Shown in pieces: positions 54,901 through 62,237 of a stretch of DNA of 64,000 nucleotides. A model generated the notes under the pieces. The model saw only the letters and a program-made list of their open reading frames with translations, did not search any database and was not told the DNA's origin. The stretch is from NCBI RefSeq assembly GCF_000715015.1, contig NZ_JMIW01000004.1:62001-126000 (forward strand), given 5' to 3'. Origin of the DNA: Erythrobacter longus (GTDB taxonomy: Bacteria; Pseudomonadota; Alphaproteobacteria; Sphingomonadales; Sphingomonadaceae). The stretch's first letter is position 1; each line of letters starts with the position of its first letter. A program made the translations under genes and the position numbers.

Positions 54901-55247
54901 AAAATCGCCGAAACCTGACTGAAGCCGTTGCGCGAGATCGAGCGGGTCATCTCCAGTCCCTCGATCCCGGCGAGGCCCGTCTCGACAGGGAAGGTTACCT
55001 GCGTTTCGATCTGTGAGGGTGAAAGCGCCGGTGCTTCGGTGTTGATCTGCACCTGAACATTTGTGATGTCCGGCACCGCATCGATCGGCAGTTTCGCAAG
55101 ATTGAAGGCGCCCCAGATGGCTACACCTAGGGCAAGGGCCACGACCGCCCAGCGATTGCGCACCGACCAATCAAGGACGCCGCCAATCAGGCCGCCATTG
55201 TTGTTGCGCTCTTTTTCGAAGCCGCTTTCAGAACGATCAATGTCCAT
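51984..55247 (-). CDS. czcA: CzcA-like RND metal efflux pump (HME1 type)
   Basis: This 1087-residue RND transporter moves metal out across both membranes, driven by protons. Its fourth membrane segment reads DFGLIVDGAVIIVEN, the DFG-x3-DGA-x3-VEN signature associated with Zn/Co/Cd pumps, not the Cu/Ag type. Early motifs LPIDAVPDITNVQVQINTEA and NGFSQVSAIFEEGTDIYFAR are conserved. Twelve membrane segments are expected. I chose the ATG at 55247 after GAGGAAG, which overlaps the adaptor gene by 11 bases; an in-frame extension upstream is rejected. It works with the adaptor and outer-membrane channel encoded before it. Confidence 0.92.
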   Translation of the reverse strand: MDIDRSESGFEKERNNNGGLIGGVLDWSVRNRWAVVALALGVAIWGAFNLAKLPIDAVPDITNVQVQINTEAPALSPSQIETQVTFPVETGLAGIEGLEMTRSISRNGFSQVSAIFEEGTDIYFARSQVEERLATLASSLPAGAEPSMGPIATGLGEVLMYTIEFEHPGGTDAPKGGAIGWQNDGSFVTDRGERLDTEVARAAYLRTVQDWVVAPLMRSADGVAGVDSIGGFEKQYLVQPDPDRLGGYGVSLDQLITALEVANQAEGANFVERAGEALLARVDSRLNSVEDIEQAVVTTREGVPIRVGDVATVEIGGDLRTGAASLNGDEAVVGTVLMRAGENSRTVAAGAADRLEEVRASLPAGVVAEIVYNRSTLVDATIATVRNNLVEGALLVIVVLFLLLGNIRAAIIAALVIPLSMLMAAIGMNRLGVSGNLMSLGALDFGLIVDGAVIIVENSIARLAASQEHEGRLLTLRERLAETRAAAHEMIKPTVYGQAIIFLVFAPLLTFSGVEGKTFSPMAITVMLALASAFILSLTFVPAMIALLLNKKINEQEAKPIRMAKERYGPLLRSALARPWPVIGTGVGVFALAALVFSFIGSEFTPQLDERDLAVQSLRIPSTPLEQSLTMQRQVETRLTQFPQVELVFSRTGTAEVGTDPMPPNISDAYVILKPREEWPDPSLSKDELVSEMEEALGGLVGNLYEFSQPIELRFNELIAGVRGDVAVKLYGDDLTAMTSAANEVAAVLRGVEGAADVKVQQVSGFPTLDIAFDRPTIARYGLSVEDVAQSVAIALGGRNAGLVFEGDRRFDVVVRLSDANRNDFDQLGTLPIVLPNGGSIPLRAVAQFEVIDGLAEVRREQGRRLVIVSANVRERDLGSFVEQAQSEVAANVDLPSASFIEWGGQYQNLQQAQQRLLIVVPLAFAVILLLLYMAVGGWVSALAVFSAIPMALAGGVFFLALRGMPFSISAAVGFIALSGVATLNGLVMITAIKQRLEKGLELGEAIVEGAIARLRPVLMTALVASLGFVPMALATGTGAEVQRPLATVVIGGLITATALTLFVLPAIVSLIFAEKSEQAKGHGEMP

Positions 55248-56415
55248 GTTCGGCTTCCTCTTTTCCGAGTTCGGCTTTGAGCAGGAAGGCGTTTTCGGTC
55301 GCGATCCGCTGGCCATTCTGCAATCCTGACACAATCACGATGCGCCCTCCCGAGCGCGATCCCGTCACGACAGGCGTCGCCCGAAAGCCAGTCTGGGTGC
55401 GAACGAACACGACTTCGCGCCCTTCGACCATCTGAACGGCTGCCTCAGGCACCGAGATGGCAGTCGCATCGGTCTCTCCGGAAGGCCGAATACGCGCCTG
55501 CAAGAATGCGCCTGGCTGTAATCCGGGCACTGCATTCGCAAGGGAAATAATAGCGGTGGCGCTTCGGCTTTCCGGATCGAGCGCGGGGGTTATCGAGCGC
55601 ACACGTCCGCCGATCTCCCGCTCCTCTCCGAATTCGAGCGTTGCCTCGTCGCCGGGCCTAATTCTCACGGCATCGCTGGCGGGCAGAGCAACCTGCACTT
55701 GCAAGCCGCTCGCGTTCACGATCTGGAACATCTCTTCACCGGCTGAGACGTAGGAGCCCAGCACGATCGGCGCGCTGGTGATCTGCCCTGAAATCGGGCT
55801 CGTCACAGCGAGCGACCGTCCATCTCCGCTGACACCAGCAGCTGCGGATGCGGCTTGCGCGCGGGAAAGTTCGGACCTTGCCACCTGCAGATTCGCCTGC
55901 GCAGCTTCGAGATCCTGCCGAGCCGTCACATTGGCCTCGAACAGCCGTTTTTCCCGGTCATAGAGTGCAGAAAGTTCATTTACCCGCGCACGCGCGGCGG
56001 CGACCTGCGCAGCCAGTCCGGCAGCATCAGCGCTCTCGATCCGCGCGATCGCTTCCCCCTGCCTGACATAATCGCCAAGCATCTTGTTCACGCTCCGCAC
56101 GACCCCCGAGGCACGTGCATCGATTCGCGCGCTGGCGTTGGGCGCGGCTGCGACAGTTGCGGGGAATACGATCTCTGTAACAGCACCAAACTGAACAGCT
56201 TCGATTTCGATGGAGGAAGCCGCGATTTGCTCTTCGCTAATTTGCAAAGCGCCTTCGGAACCTTCGGTTTTTGCTCCGCCTTCCTCTTCGCTCTGTCCTT
56301 CTTCGGAGTGGTCGGCAGACCCTGACGGCCAGAAGGCCCAAGCAGATACGGCCGCCAGAACAAGGATGCCGACTATTGCGATAAGATAGTTACGTTTCAT
56401 GGGAAGGGATCTCAC
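55237..56415 (-). CDS. czcB: CzcB-like periplasmic adaptor of RND pump
   Basis: This membrane-fusion protein (392 residues, HlyD/MFP family) bridges pump and outer-membrane channel. One N-terminal membrane segment (LIAIVGILVLAAVSAWAFWP) is followed by a Glu/Gly-rich stretch (EEGQSEEEGGAKTEG), the lipoyl-like hairpin (RIDARASGVVRSVNKMLGDY, then AQVAAARARVNELSALYDRE) and beta-barrel parts ending GLQNGQRIATENAFLLKAEL. The GTG at 56415 overlaps the czcC-like stop as GTGA; an ATG five codons on is an alternative. Acidic and His residues near the N-terminus may bind metal. Confidence 0.9.
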   Translation of the reverse strand: MRSLPMKRNYLIAIVGILVLAAVSAWAFWPSGSADHSEEGQSEEEGGAKTEGSEGALQISEEQIAASSIEIEAVQFGAVTEIVFPATVAAAPNASARIDARASGVVRSVNKMLGDYVRQGEAIARIESADAAGLAAQVAAARARVNELSALYDREKRLFEANVTARQDLEAAQANLQVARSELSRAQAASAAAGVSGDGRSLAVTSPISGQITSAPIVLGSYVSAGEEMFQIVNASGLQVQVALPASDAVRIRPGDEATLEFGEEREIGGRVRSITPALDPESRSATAIISLANAVPGLQPGAFLQARIRPSGETDATAISVPEAAVQMVEGREVVFVRTQTGFRATPVVTGSRSGGRIVIVSGLQNGQRIATENAFLLKAELGKEEAEHGH

Positions 56416-57650
56416 TGTGCGGTGAGCCAGATGAGCCGCGCCGCGAGCAGGCCGCGGGACTCTTCTGCCTGAATCAGATTTTCACGAATGGCGTCGCGCG
56501 CTTCGGCAGCTGCTAGGACTTCGATCAGCGGAAACCGGCCATTGCGGTATCCGATCTCGACAAGTCGGAGTGCTTCCTCGGCCTGCGGCAGGGATGCGCT
56601 GGAAAGGGTCTCCACCCGCGTTTCGGCGGCCAGATACAGCGTTCGCGTCCGCTCGAACTCCACGCGGTAGTCCGCCTCGGCTATCGCCTCGCTCGCGCTT
56701 GCCGCGCGGTATTGCGCTTCAGCGGCCGCGATGTTGCCTTGGTTACGGTTGCGGAAGGGCAGCGGAATGGAAATCCCGACAATGAAGGCTTGATCGTTGC
56801 TTTCCTGAAATCGGCGCACGCCTGCCGACAGCGTGGGGTCGGGAACGCCGAGCGAGCGTTCACGCGCAATTTCGGCCTCAGCAAAGCTGGTTCGCGCATC
56901 CGCAATGCGCAGCTGCAAGGGATCTTCGGAACCCAGCGGAGCGAGCGGCGGCGCTAAATCAGGAAAGACGTTTGATACAACCGGGTTGGGCCGGCCGGAC
57001 ACCCAAAGAGCCGCGAGCGCCTGACGTGCCGCTAGATCGGCAGCTTGTGCAGCCTGCAGCTCAGCTTCCGCTTCTGCAAGCGCTGCACGGGCGCGCATGG
57101 CACGCAGCGGCGGCTCCCGCCCGACCTCGACAAGCACATTGGCGATCCGGGCCAGCTCACGGTTCCGTTCGACGATTTCGAGCGCCAGGACGAGGCGCTG
57201 GCCTGCGGCGACAGCTTCGACATATCGCTCACGAACGCCCAGCGCGAGTTGCGACAGGGCGAGGTCGCTCTGCAAGCCGGTGAAGTCGGCCGATGCCTGT
57301 GCGCTCGCGATGCGCGCCCTTCGTTTGCCGCCGAGTTCAAGCTGCTGGCCGATCGCCAGAGTATATTCGGAAGAGCGCAGGCCGGAAAATGCACCGGAAC
57401 CTGCAATGTCTTCCACCTCGAACGACAGCGAAGGGTTAGGCCGAAGCCGCGCCTGGTCGATAGCCGCACGCGCGGCTTCTGCTTCCGCTTGCGGGCCGTA
57501 GACGCGCGGATTGCTGTTCGAACTTGTACCCTCTTGACCGTCAACGCCCGCTCTGGCGAGCGCTTCATCGAGAGTAATTGTTTCCTGTGCCGATATCGGC
57601 AAACCCGTACACACGGCAATCAAGGCCGCGGCCAGTGCAATGCACCGCAT
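56412..57650 (-). CDS. czcC: CzcC-like TolC-family outer-membrane channel
   Basis: The 412-residue protein has a signal peptide (CIALAAALIAVCTGLPISAQ) and the two-fold TolC layout: first repeat with ARLRPNPSLSFEVEDI and LAIGQQLELGGKRRARI, second with SLGVPDPTLSAGVRRF and FIVGISIPLPFRNRNQGNIAAAEAQ. CzcC-type channels give the exit path of the metal efflux pump. The length is normal for the CzcC group. The gene precedes the adaptor with a four-base overlap, giving the order czcC, czcB, czcA, czcD. Confidence 0.9.
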   Translation of the reverse strand: MRCIALAAALIAVCTGLPISAQETITLDEALARAGVDGQEGTSSNSNPRVYGPQAEAEAARAAIDQARLRPNPSLSFEVEDIAGSGAFSGLRSSEYTLAIGQQLELGGKRRARIASAQASADFTGLQSDLALSQLALGVRERYVEAVAAGQRLVLALEIVERNRELARIANVLVEVGREPPLRAMRARAALAEAEAELQAAQAADLAARQALAALWVSGRPNPVVSNVFPDLAPPLAPLGSEDPLQLRIADARTSFAEAEIARERSLGVPDPTLSAGVRRFQESNDQAFIVGISIPLPFRNRNQGNIAAAEAQYRAASASEAIAEADYRVEFERTRTLYLAAETRVETLSSASLPQAEEALRLVEIGYRNGRFPLIEVLAAAEARDAIRENLIQAEESRGLLAARLIWLTAQ

Positions 57651-57713
57651 TTCTTATCTCCTGACTGAAACCAATCGAGCGCGCTCGAAAGCGAGCTCGC
57701 AAATGATTGTCGG

Positions 57714-58070
57714 TCAGGCTTTGGGAGGCTGTATCAGGACTGGGGGAGCACGGGAGGCGAGCGATGACGTGGCAAGCGGGCCCCTCAGGTTATCCGAACT
57801 CCAGAAAGGTGATCGCAGGAGCATGCTGGTGTCAGCGAGACTAAAACTGCAATTGTGGTGGTGCGTGGCCGAATGGTCATGTCCATCATGGTCTGGTGTT
57901 GCATCGTTCGTATCAAAATGGTCCGCGCCATGCGCATAGATATGATCGGCTGCATGAGCGAAGCTTTCACCTTCCCCGGCATGCACGTCCGGGAGGGACA
58001 GCACGCTGCTGAAAAGGATCGCTAATACGGCGAGAAAAGGCAAAATCTTGCGTGTCACTTCAGCGAACAT
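57714..58070 (-). CDS. Histidine-rich exported protein, CzcI-like
   Basis: This 118-residue protein has a signal peptide (ILPFLAVLAILFSSVLSLPDVHA) and a periplasmic region packed with His and Asp: ADHIYAHGADHFDTNDATPD, then HDGHDHSATHHHNC. That would bind divalent metal. Its place before czcC matches CzcI, a small metal-responsive periplasmic protein of the czc operons of Cupriavidus. Homology to CzcI itself is not shown. The start is uncertain: 58070 puts the signal peptide first, while an ATG at 58139 overlaps the preceding gene as ATGA but adds 23 unlikely residues. Confidence 0.72.
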   Translation of the reverse strand: MFAEVTRKILPFLAVLAILFSSVLSLPDVHAGEGESFAHAADHIYAHGADHFDTNDATPDHDGHDHSATHHHNCSFSLADTSMLLRSPFWSSDNLRGPLATSSLASRAPPVLIQPPKA

Positions 58071-58135
58071 CTTAGAAACACGTGAAGATTTGTACAAGTT
58101 TATATCAATCATGGAACTTGGATGGCTGAAAATGC

Positions 58136-58543
58136 TCATAGTTGATCGTGCTCCAATCCACGCGCCGCCCATAGCCCTATGCCGCCAAGCAATATCTCGA
58201 TAAGAGCTTCACGCAGCGGTTGGACGGCAAGCAGATCAGCGCCCTCCATGAAAACAGCCGCAACTCTGCTTAATCCCACGCAGATAAAAATTGCGGCAGC
58301 AGTCAGACTAAGCTGACGCGAAGAGAGGTTGATGCGCCCCCCAAGGATCAGGACAACGCCTATACCTATCTCGCCGCCTCCGATCATGGCGCGCATAGCC
58401 ACCCGGGCAGATGGCTGGTCGAGCCCAATCGCATAGTAGCTCATGATTTCCGGCTGAATGAGAGTTACTATTCCGAGCGCGAGAAAAATGCAGCCCGCAA
58501 AAGAAGGGTAAACACGGCCCAGGTTTCGATGAAGATGGCTCAT
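58136..58543 (-). CDS. DUF4345-like small membrane protein
   Basis: The 135-residue product has about four membrane segments (AGCIFLALGIVTLIQP, GGEIGIGVVLILGG, LTAAAIFICVGLSRVAAVF and LIEILLGGIGLWAARG). The pattern of short helices with a conserved RAMIGGGEIGIG and LSRVAAVF fits DUF4345. Function is unknown. I take the ATG at 58543, which overlaps the preceding methyltransferase-like gene as ATGA; a much longer in-frame extension overlaps that gene and is rejected. It lies in the metal operon between the czcN-like genes and the His-rich protein. Confidence 0.75.
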   Translation of the reverse strand: MSHLHRNLGRVYPSFAGCIFLALGIVTLIQPEIMSYYAIGLDQPSARVAMRAMIGGGEIGIGVVLILGGRINLSSRQLSLTAAAIFICVGLSRVAAVFMEGADLLAVQPLREALIEILLGGIGLWAARGLEHDQL

Positions 58544-59115
58544 CACAGAAACCGCCTGGTTTGGCGTTTGTAGTCCAGATAGTCCTGACCGTATTGCTGC
58601 TCCAACCATGGTTCCTCGAATACAGGGGCAAGCAAATACATGGTCGCCCAGAGCGCCAATAATATCCAGACAAGCAACGTGTTGGCGAGCAGGCCCCAAC
58701 CAATCATGCCGACCCATGTTGCGACGTAAACAGGGTTCCTGCTTATCCTGAACCAACCTTGTGTTTTCAGGCCGTGCTTTTCGCCAAATGCATTGCGCCA
58801 GCCCATCTGGAACGTGATCCAGAATGCGAGTGCAAAGCCGACAACCAACAGCACTAGGCCCAAAGTATATTGGAGCACAGCATAAGCGGGAGCCACAGAT
58901 GCAAAGTCGAGAAGGGAAAGCGCCAGCAATGGGTAAAGGAACAGGCGAAACAGCGCCATGAAGGTGCGGTGCTGCCAACTGTTTCCTGAAGGGGGAGGGA
59001 AGAACTGAAACTTTCCGCTCAAAACCGCGAAAATGGAAAGCCCGATTATCGCGCAAATCGAACTGGCCGCTAATCCGAACAAACTCCAAGAGACCCATGA
59101 AGGCAGGTCAATCAT
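58543..59115 (-). CDS. Isoprenylcysteine methyltransferase-family membrane protein, CzcN-like (second)
   Basis: This 190-residue membrane protein has about five hydrophobic segments and the ICMT-family tail: GWFRISRNPVYVATWVGMIG with the R-x-P-x-Y core, then EEPWLEQQYGQDYLDYKRQT. That arrangement (RNPxY, then E-E-x-x-L-x-x-x-Y) is the SAM-binding part of this family. CzcN and NccN of metal-resistance operons belong to the same family with an unclear role. I use the ATG at 59115, eight bases after GGAG. It is the second of two such genes in a row, 11 bases after the first. Confidence 0.8.
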   Translation of the reverse strand: MIDLPSWVSWSLFGLAASSICAIIGLSIFAVLSGKFQFFPPPSGNSWQHRTFMALFRLFLYPLLALSLLDFASVAPAYAVLQYTLGLVLLVVGFALAFWITFQMGWRNAFGEKHGLKTQGWFRISRNPVYVATWVGMIGWGLLANTLLVWILLALWATMYLLAPVFEEPWLEQQYGQDYLDYKRQTRRFL

Positions 59116-59126
59116 GTGCAGCACTC

Positions 59127-59618
59127 CTACAACCAGCGCCGCGTCTGTTTGCGGTAGGCTGTAAATGCGCTTCCGAAATTCTGCTCCAGAACTCGCTCTT
59201 CAGGGATGATCTGGAGGAGCGTGATAGAGAGGGCGTAGAGAATTGGTCCGCTGAATGCTGCGAGGTTTTGGAGGGCCAAGGCTCCACCCACGAGCACGAG
59301 TAGCATACCCAAATACATGGGGTTTCGGGTAAAGCGATAGAGGCCTGTTGTAACGAGTTGCTCGGCTTGCTCAGGCGTAATCGGATTTACCGTTGTGTTC
59401 GCTTTCCCAAACGATCGAACCGCCAAGAAAAGCACCTGCGCTCCAACCGCAATGACGGGAACCGATAGCCAAAAGAGAGGCACTGATCCGTAAGCAAGCG
59501 CGGGCAGGTTTGTCGCCAGAATATAGCCAGCAAGGCCATAGAACGCGAACTGCATCAGGGGCGGGAAATACAGCTTTTTCTGTTTCTTGGATCGCTCTGA
59601 AATCTGGGTTTGAGGCAT
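59127..59618 (-). CDS. Isoprenylcysteine methyltransferase-family membrane protein, CzcN-like (first)
   Basis: This 163-residue membrane protein has hydrophobic segments near residues 25-40, 48-68 and 100-140, plus the family core YRFTRNPMYLGMLLVLVGGA, then PEERVLEQNFGSAFTAYRKQ. It resembles the next gene in design but is clearly diverged, so an old duplication or separate recruitment is likely. It is the first gene of the metal operon, 33 bases after the -10 element of a MerR-type promoter. Substrate is not known. The gene order matches the czcN position of czcNICBAD operons. Confidence 0.8.
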   Translation of the reverse strand: MPQTQISERSKKQKKLYFPPLMQFAFYGLAGYILATNLPALAYGSVPLFWLSVPVIAVGAQVLFLAVRSFGKANTTVNPITPEQAEQLVTTGLYRFTRNPMYLGMLLVLVGGALALQNLAAFSGPILYALSITLLQIIPEERVLEQNFGSAFTAYRKQTRRWL

Positions 59619-59630
59619 TTTTCGACTCGC

Positions 59631-59681
59631 TTGATTGTGATTCGAGTCAAGTGATACAGTCTACAGCGACTGTAGGGGCAA
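59631..59681. promoter_or_regulatory. MerR-type divergent promoter and operator
   Basis: On the minus strand TTGCCC (59681-59676) and TATCAC (59656-59651) are 19 bases apart, the stretched spacing that MerR activators correct. Between them sits the perfect dyad CTACAG-cga-CTGTAG (59661-59675). On the plus strand TTGATT (59631-59636) and TACAGT (59655-59660), 18 bases apart, could drive the regulator gene itself. The two promoters overlap, so the regulator can repress itself and activate the metal operon. Confidence 0.72.
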
Positions 59682-59700
59682 GTGGGAAAAGCACACTCAT

Positions 59701-60141
59701 ATGAAACCAATGACAATTGGCCGTCTTTCAAGTGCGGCAAAGGTCAAGGTGACCACCATTCGATATTACGAAAGTATCGGCTTGATGGGCACGCCAGACC
59801 GCAGCGCAAGTGGGCAAAGGCTCTATGGCAGCGTCGATGTGGAACGCCTCTCATTTGTGAGGCATGCCCGCGAACTCGGCTTTTCGATGGACGCAATCAA
59901 AGACTTGATTGGATTGCAGACTGAACCAGACCAAGACTGCTCGGCAGTTGACACAATCGCTCAGAAGCAACTTGCCGAAGTTCAAAAGCGGCTGGCACAG
60001 CTAGAGGCTCTGGAACGCGAGCTGAAACGCATGATCGAAAATTGCAGGGGCGGTAAAGTCGGCGGATGCCAGGTTATGGCGGCGATCAATGACCACTCTG
60101 AATGCGAGACTGATAAGCACGAGCGCCTTAAACCGCTGTGA
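59701..60141 (+). CDS. MerR-family divalent-metal regulator (ZntR/CadR-like)
   Basis: The 146-residue regulator has the MerR N-terminus TIGRLSSAAKVKVTTIRYYE followed by the wing, a long dimerisation helix and a metal-binding C-terminus. Cysteines at residues 80, 115 and 123 correspond to the pattern of Cys79 plus a C-x7/8-C loop of divalent-metal sensors (ZntR, CadR); monovalent CueR types have Ser at the first place. A further Cys135 and His residues follow. It is divergent from the metal operon and faces a MerR operator with a 19-base spacer. It likely activates efflux on Zn, Cd, Co or Pb. Confidence 0.88.
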   Translation: MKPMTIGRLSSAAKVKVTTIRYYESIGLMGTPDRSASGQRLYGSVDVERLSFVRHARELGFSMDAIKDLIGLQTEPDQDCSAVDTIAQKQLAEVQKRLAQLEALERELKRMIENCRGGKVGGCQVMAAINDHSECETDKHERLKPL

Positions 60142-60155
60142 GTTAAGAGAGCGGT

Positions 60156-60181
60156 TCTCGCACCTGAATGTGCGAGATTTC
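60156..60181 (+). terminator. Hairpin after the MerR gene, weak terminator
   Basis: TCTCGCAC-ctgaat-GTGCGAGA forms an eight-base stem at 60156-60177, followed by TTTC. It begins 14 bases after the regulator stop. The T tract is short, so termination may be partial. The next 107 bases up to the antitoxin gene hold nothing I can name. Confidence 0.5.
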
Positions 60182-60288
60182 TGCCATCCAGTATCGCTCC
60201 CAGCCAATGTCCCCGAATGGGTCGTAAGCTGAACGTCTTGTTCTCAGCTTGGATCTGGCAAAAGCAGACATTCCGCCCTTGTCCGAGG

Positions 60289-60618
60289 CTAAGCCACTGC
60301 ATCGAGCCCGTTGCGCTGAATGATGGATAGCAGCCGTAAAGCCGGACCTCCCGGCTTCTTCGCTCCGCGTTCCCAGTCAGAAACGAGATTCTTCGACACG
60401 TTGAGATAGCGCGCAAACACCGGCTGCGAGACATGCTCTGCCTCTCGAATCGCCTTGATCTCGTCGGGCGACAGGACGGGCGCAGGCGTAAGGCAGGCTT
60501 CATCGAACTCGCGCATGGTGCGCCTGTCGATGCTGCCCGTGTCGTGGAGGCCTTCCATCATCTCGTGGACGGCAGCCATCGCCTCGCTCTTGTAGGTCTT
60601 TGCCTTAGCCTTGCTCAT
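60289..60618 (-). CDS. NadS/HigA-like antitoxin
   Basis: This 109-residue protein has a helical N-terminal part (EAMAAVHEMMEGLHDTGSID, then RRTMREFDEACL) and a C-terminal helix-turn-helix with AIREAEHVSQPVFARYLNVS followed by KNLVSDWERG, the layout of the NadS antitoxin group. It probably binds and blocks the toxin encoded just upstream and represses the operon. The toxin-first gene order is that of HigBA-type pairs. It overlaps the toxin gene by 14 bases and ends the integrase/toxin operon. Confidence 0.86.
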   Translation of the reverse strand: MSKAKAKTYKSEAMAAVHEMMEGLHDTGSIDRRTMREFDEACLTPAPVLSPDEIKAIREAEHVSQPVFARYLNVSKNLVSDWERGAKKPGGPALRLLSIIQRNGLDAVA

Positions 60619-61003
60619 CGTCTTTCACCTCGACCAATCGGCCTGCTTCAACTTCCGTTTCGATCTGGTCATCGCTGAGCTCCAGCATGATGCTGGCGGC
60701 CTTGCGATAGACCTTCAGTTCCACCGCACTCAGGTTCGCCTTGTCGCTCTTAGCGAAGGCGAACACGAATATGGCCCGCTTGCCCGAGCGGAAGATCAGG
60801 ATCGAGCGATAGCCGCCCGATTTGCCTCCGCCCTGACGCGCGATGCGCTGCTTGATAAGACCGCTGCCAAGATCGGCATCGATCAGGCCGGATTCGGCCC
60901 GATGCACGGCATCAGCAAGCGCGGCATCGCTGATCTTTTCCTTTGCCGCAAACTTGGCGAACCAGCGGTTGGCATAGATGCGAAGGCGCGGGTTCTCAGT
61001 CAT
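60605..61003 (-). CDS. HigB/RelE-like toxin
   Basis: The 132-residue product fits the COG4737-type RelE/ParE superfamily. The core reads RIYANRWFAKFAAKEKISDA, LGSGLIKQRIARQGGGKSGG then YRSILIFRSGKRAIFVFAFAK, with the basic GGKSGGYR loop typical of the group. Such toxins usually cut mRNA on the ribosome. I prefer the ATG at 61003 over the longer frame. It overlaps the integrase gene upstream by 8 bases and the antitoxin downstream by 14, so the toxin is translated with the integrase operon. Confidence 0.85.
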   Translation of the reverse strand: MTENPRLRIYANRWFAKFAAKEKISDAALADAVHRAESGLIDADLGSGLIKQRIARQGGGKSGGYRSILIFRSGKRAIFVFAFAKSDKANLSAVELKVYRKAASIMLELSDDQIETEVEAGRLVEVKDDEQG

Positions 61004-62237
61004 GCAGCAACGGTCCACTATCATACTTAGTGTTACGTCTCAATGAATATGAGCCGCTCATGTTTTGCTCGATCAGGTCGCCGATCCGCTGTGCTGCCTC
61101 GATGACATGCCCATCGTCGAGATGAGCATAGCGGGTGGTCGTCCGCACATCGGCATGGCCCAGAAGCTTGCCGATCATTGGCAGGGTTTCAGAGTGGGCG
61201 GCGGCATGGCTGGCGAAGCTGTGCCGCAGATCGTGAATGCGGACGCCCGGTAGGCCCGCCTCGTCACGCAGCTTGCTCCACAGATTGCCAATGTCGGTAA
61301 TTGGACGCTGCGTGGCCGGGTTCCAGAACACATAACGCTGCTTCTCACAACGCGGCAGAGCATGAAGGATCGTTGCAGCCGCTTCGGCAAGCCAGACTGT
61401 GCGCGGGCCGGTCTTGCTGTCGGTCAGCAGCAAACGTCTTCCTCGTACCTCCCTCCACTGAAGACCGGTGATCTCCGATTTGCGACAGCCGGTCAGGATC
61501 AGCAGGCTGATCGCCGCGCAATGCAGCGGAAAGGCCTTGCGATGCCGGTCAAGCACTTCACCGACCCGCTTGAACTCCTGGTCGGACAAAAAGCGTTCAC
61601 ACTTTCGACCCTTGTTTTTGCGGATATAGAGACAGGGATTTGAGCCTTCAGGACGCACACTCCATTCCTCAGCCTTGTTGAACATGGCGCGCAGGATTTC
61701 ACTGCAACGGTTGGCAGCACCAGGGCCGCCGGTATTGGTGATCCGGTTGAACCATTCCTGCACGTGGCGTTCCTCGATCTCGTCGAGGAACAGGCCTTCG
61801 AACGCGCGATCGAGATATTTCCGCTTATAGTAGCGATGTGTGTAGAGCGTGGATTCCTTCCACTTGGGCGCTACTCTGTCCCAGTAGGTCTTGAGAAAGT
61901 CGCGATAGGAGGGAACCTTGCGCAGCCGCTTGCGCTCTTGTGCCGGATTCTCGCCTGTCTGTGCGCGAAGCAGTACACGCTTTGCCACGTCCATCGCTTG
62001 CGCATGGCTCAACACCTTGGCGTTGCCGATTGTAACTGTCCGGGTGCGCCCTGCCATCCGTGCTTGAACGATGTAAACCTTGCGACCGCTGGCATAATGC
62101 CGCGTCCCGAAGCCGGGCAGTTCGCGCGTCCAAATGGTCTGGCGCAGTTCCCCAAGTCCACCGCGCTTGCCGACGGCGTGGAGTTTGAGGCCGCCCAGTT
62201 CCTCGGCGACGATGCCCCGCAGTGTCAGCGCGTTCAT
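60996..62237 (-). CDS. Tyrosine recombinase/integrase, second of a tandem
   Basis: This 413-residue integrase has an N-terminal arm-binding domain (ELPGFGTRHYASGRKVYIVQ), a core-binding domain and a catalytic domain with TGCRKSEITGLQWREV (first Arg), IHDLRHSFASH (HxxR) and LGHADVRTTTRYAH (His and nucleophilic Tyr). All catalytic positions are present. It starts as ATGA overlap with the first integrase and ends inside the toxin gene. Length is normal. The C-terminal tail ends SGPLLHD. Confidence 0.93.
   Translation of the reverse strand: MNALTLRGIVAEELGGLKLHAVGKRGGLGELRQTIWTRELPGFGTRHYASGRKVYIVQARMAGRTRTVTIGNAKVLSHAQAMDVAKRVLLRAQTGENPAQERKRLRKVPSYRDFLKTYWDRVAPKWKESTLYTHRYYKRKYLDRAFEGLFLDEIEERHVQEWFNRITNTGGPGAANRCSEILRAMFNKAEEWSVRPEGSNPCLYIRKNKGRKCERFLSDQEFKRVGEVLDRHRKAFPLHCAAISLLILTGCRKSEITGLQWREVRGRRLLLTDSKTGPRTVWLAEAAATILHALPRCEKQRYVFWNPATQRPITDIGNLWSKLRDEAGLPGVRIHDLRHSFASHAAAHSETLPMIGKLLGHADVRTTTRYAHLDDGHVIEAAQRIGDLIEQNMSGSYSLRRNTKYDSGPLLHD

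Noticed and set aside
58544..59098. N-terminal extension of the DUF4345 gene
   Set aside because: It is fully inside the ICMT-family gene in another frame, and the ATG at 58543 has an ATGA overlap.
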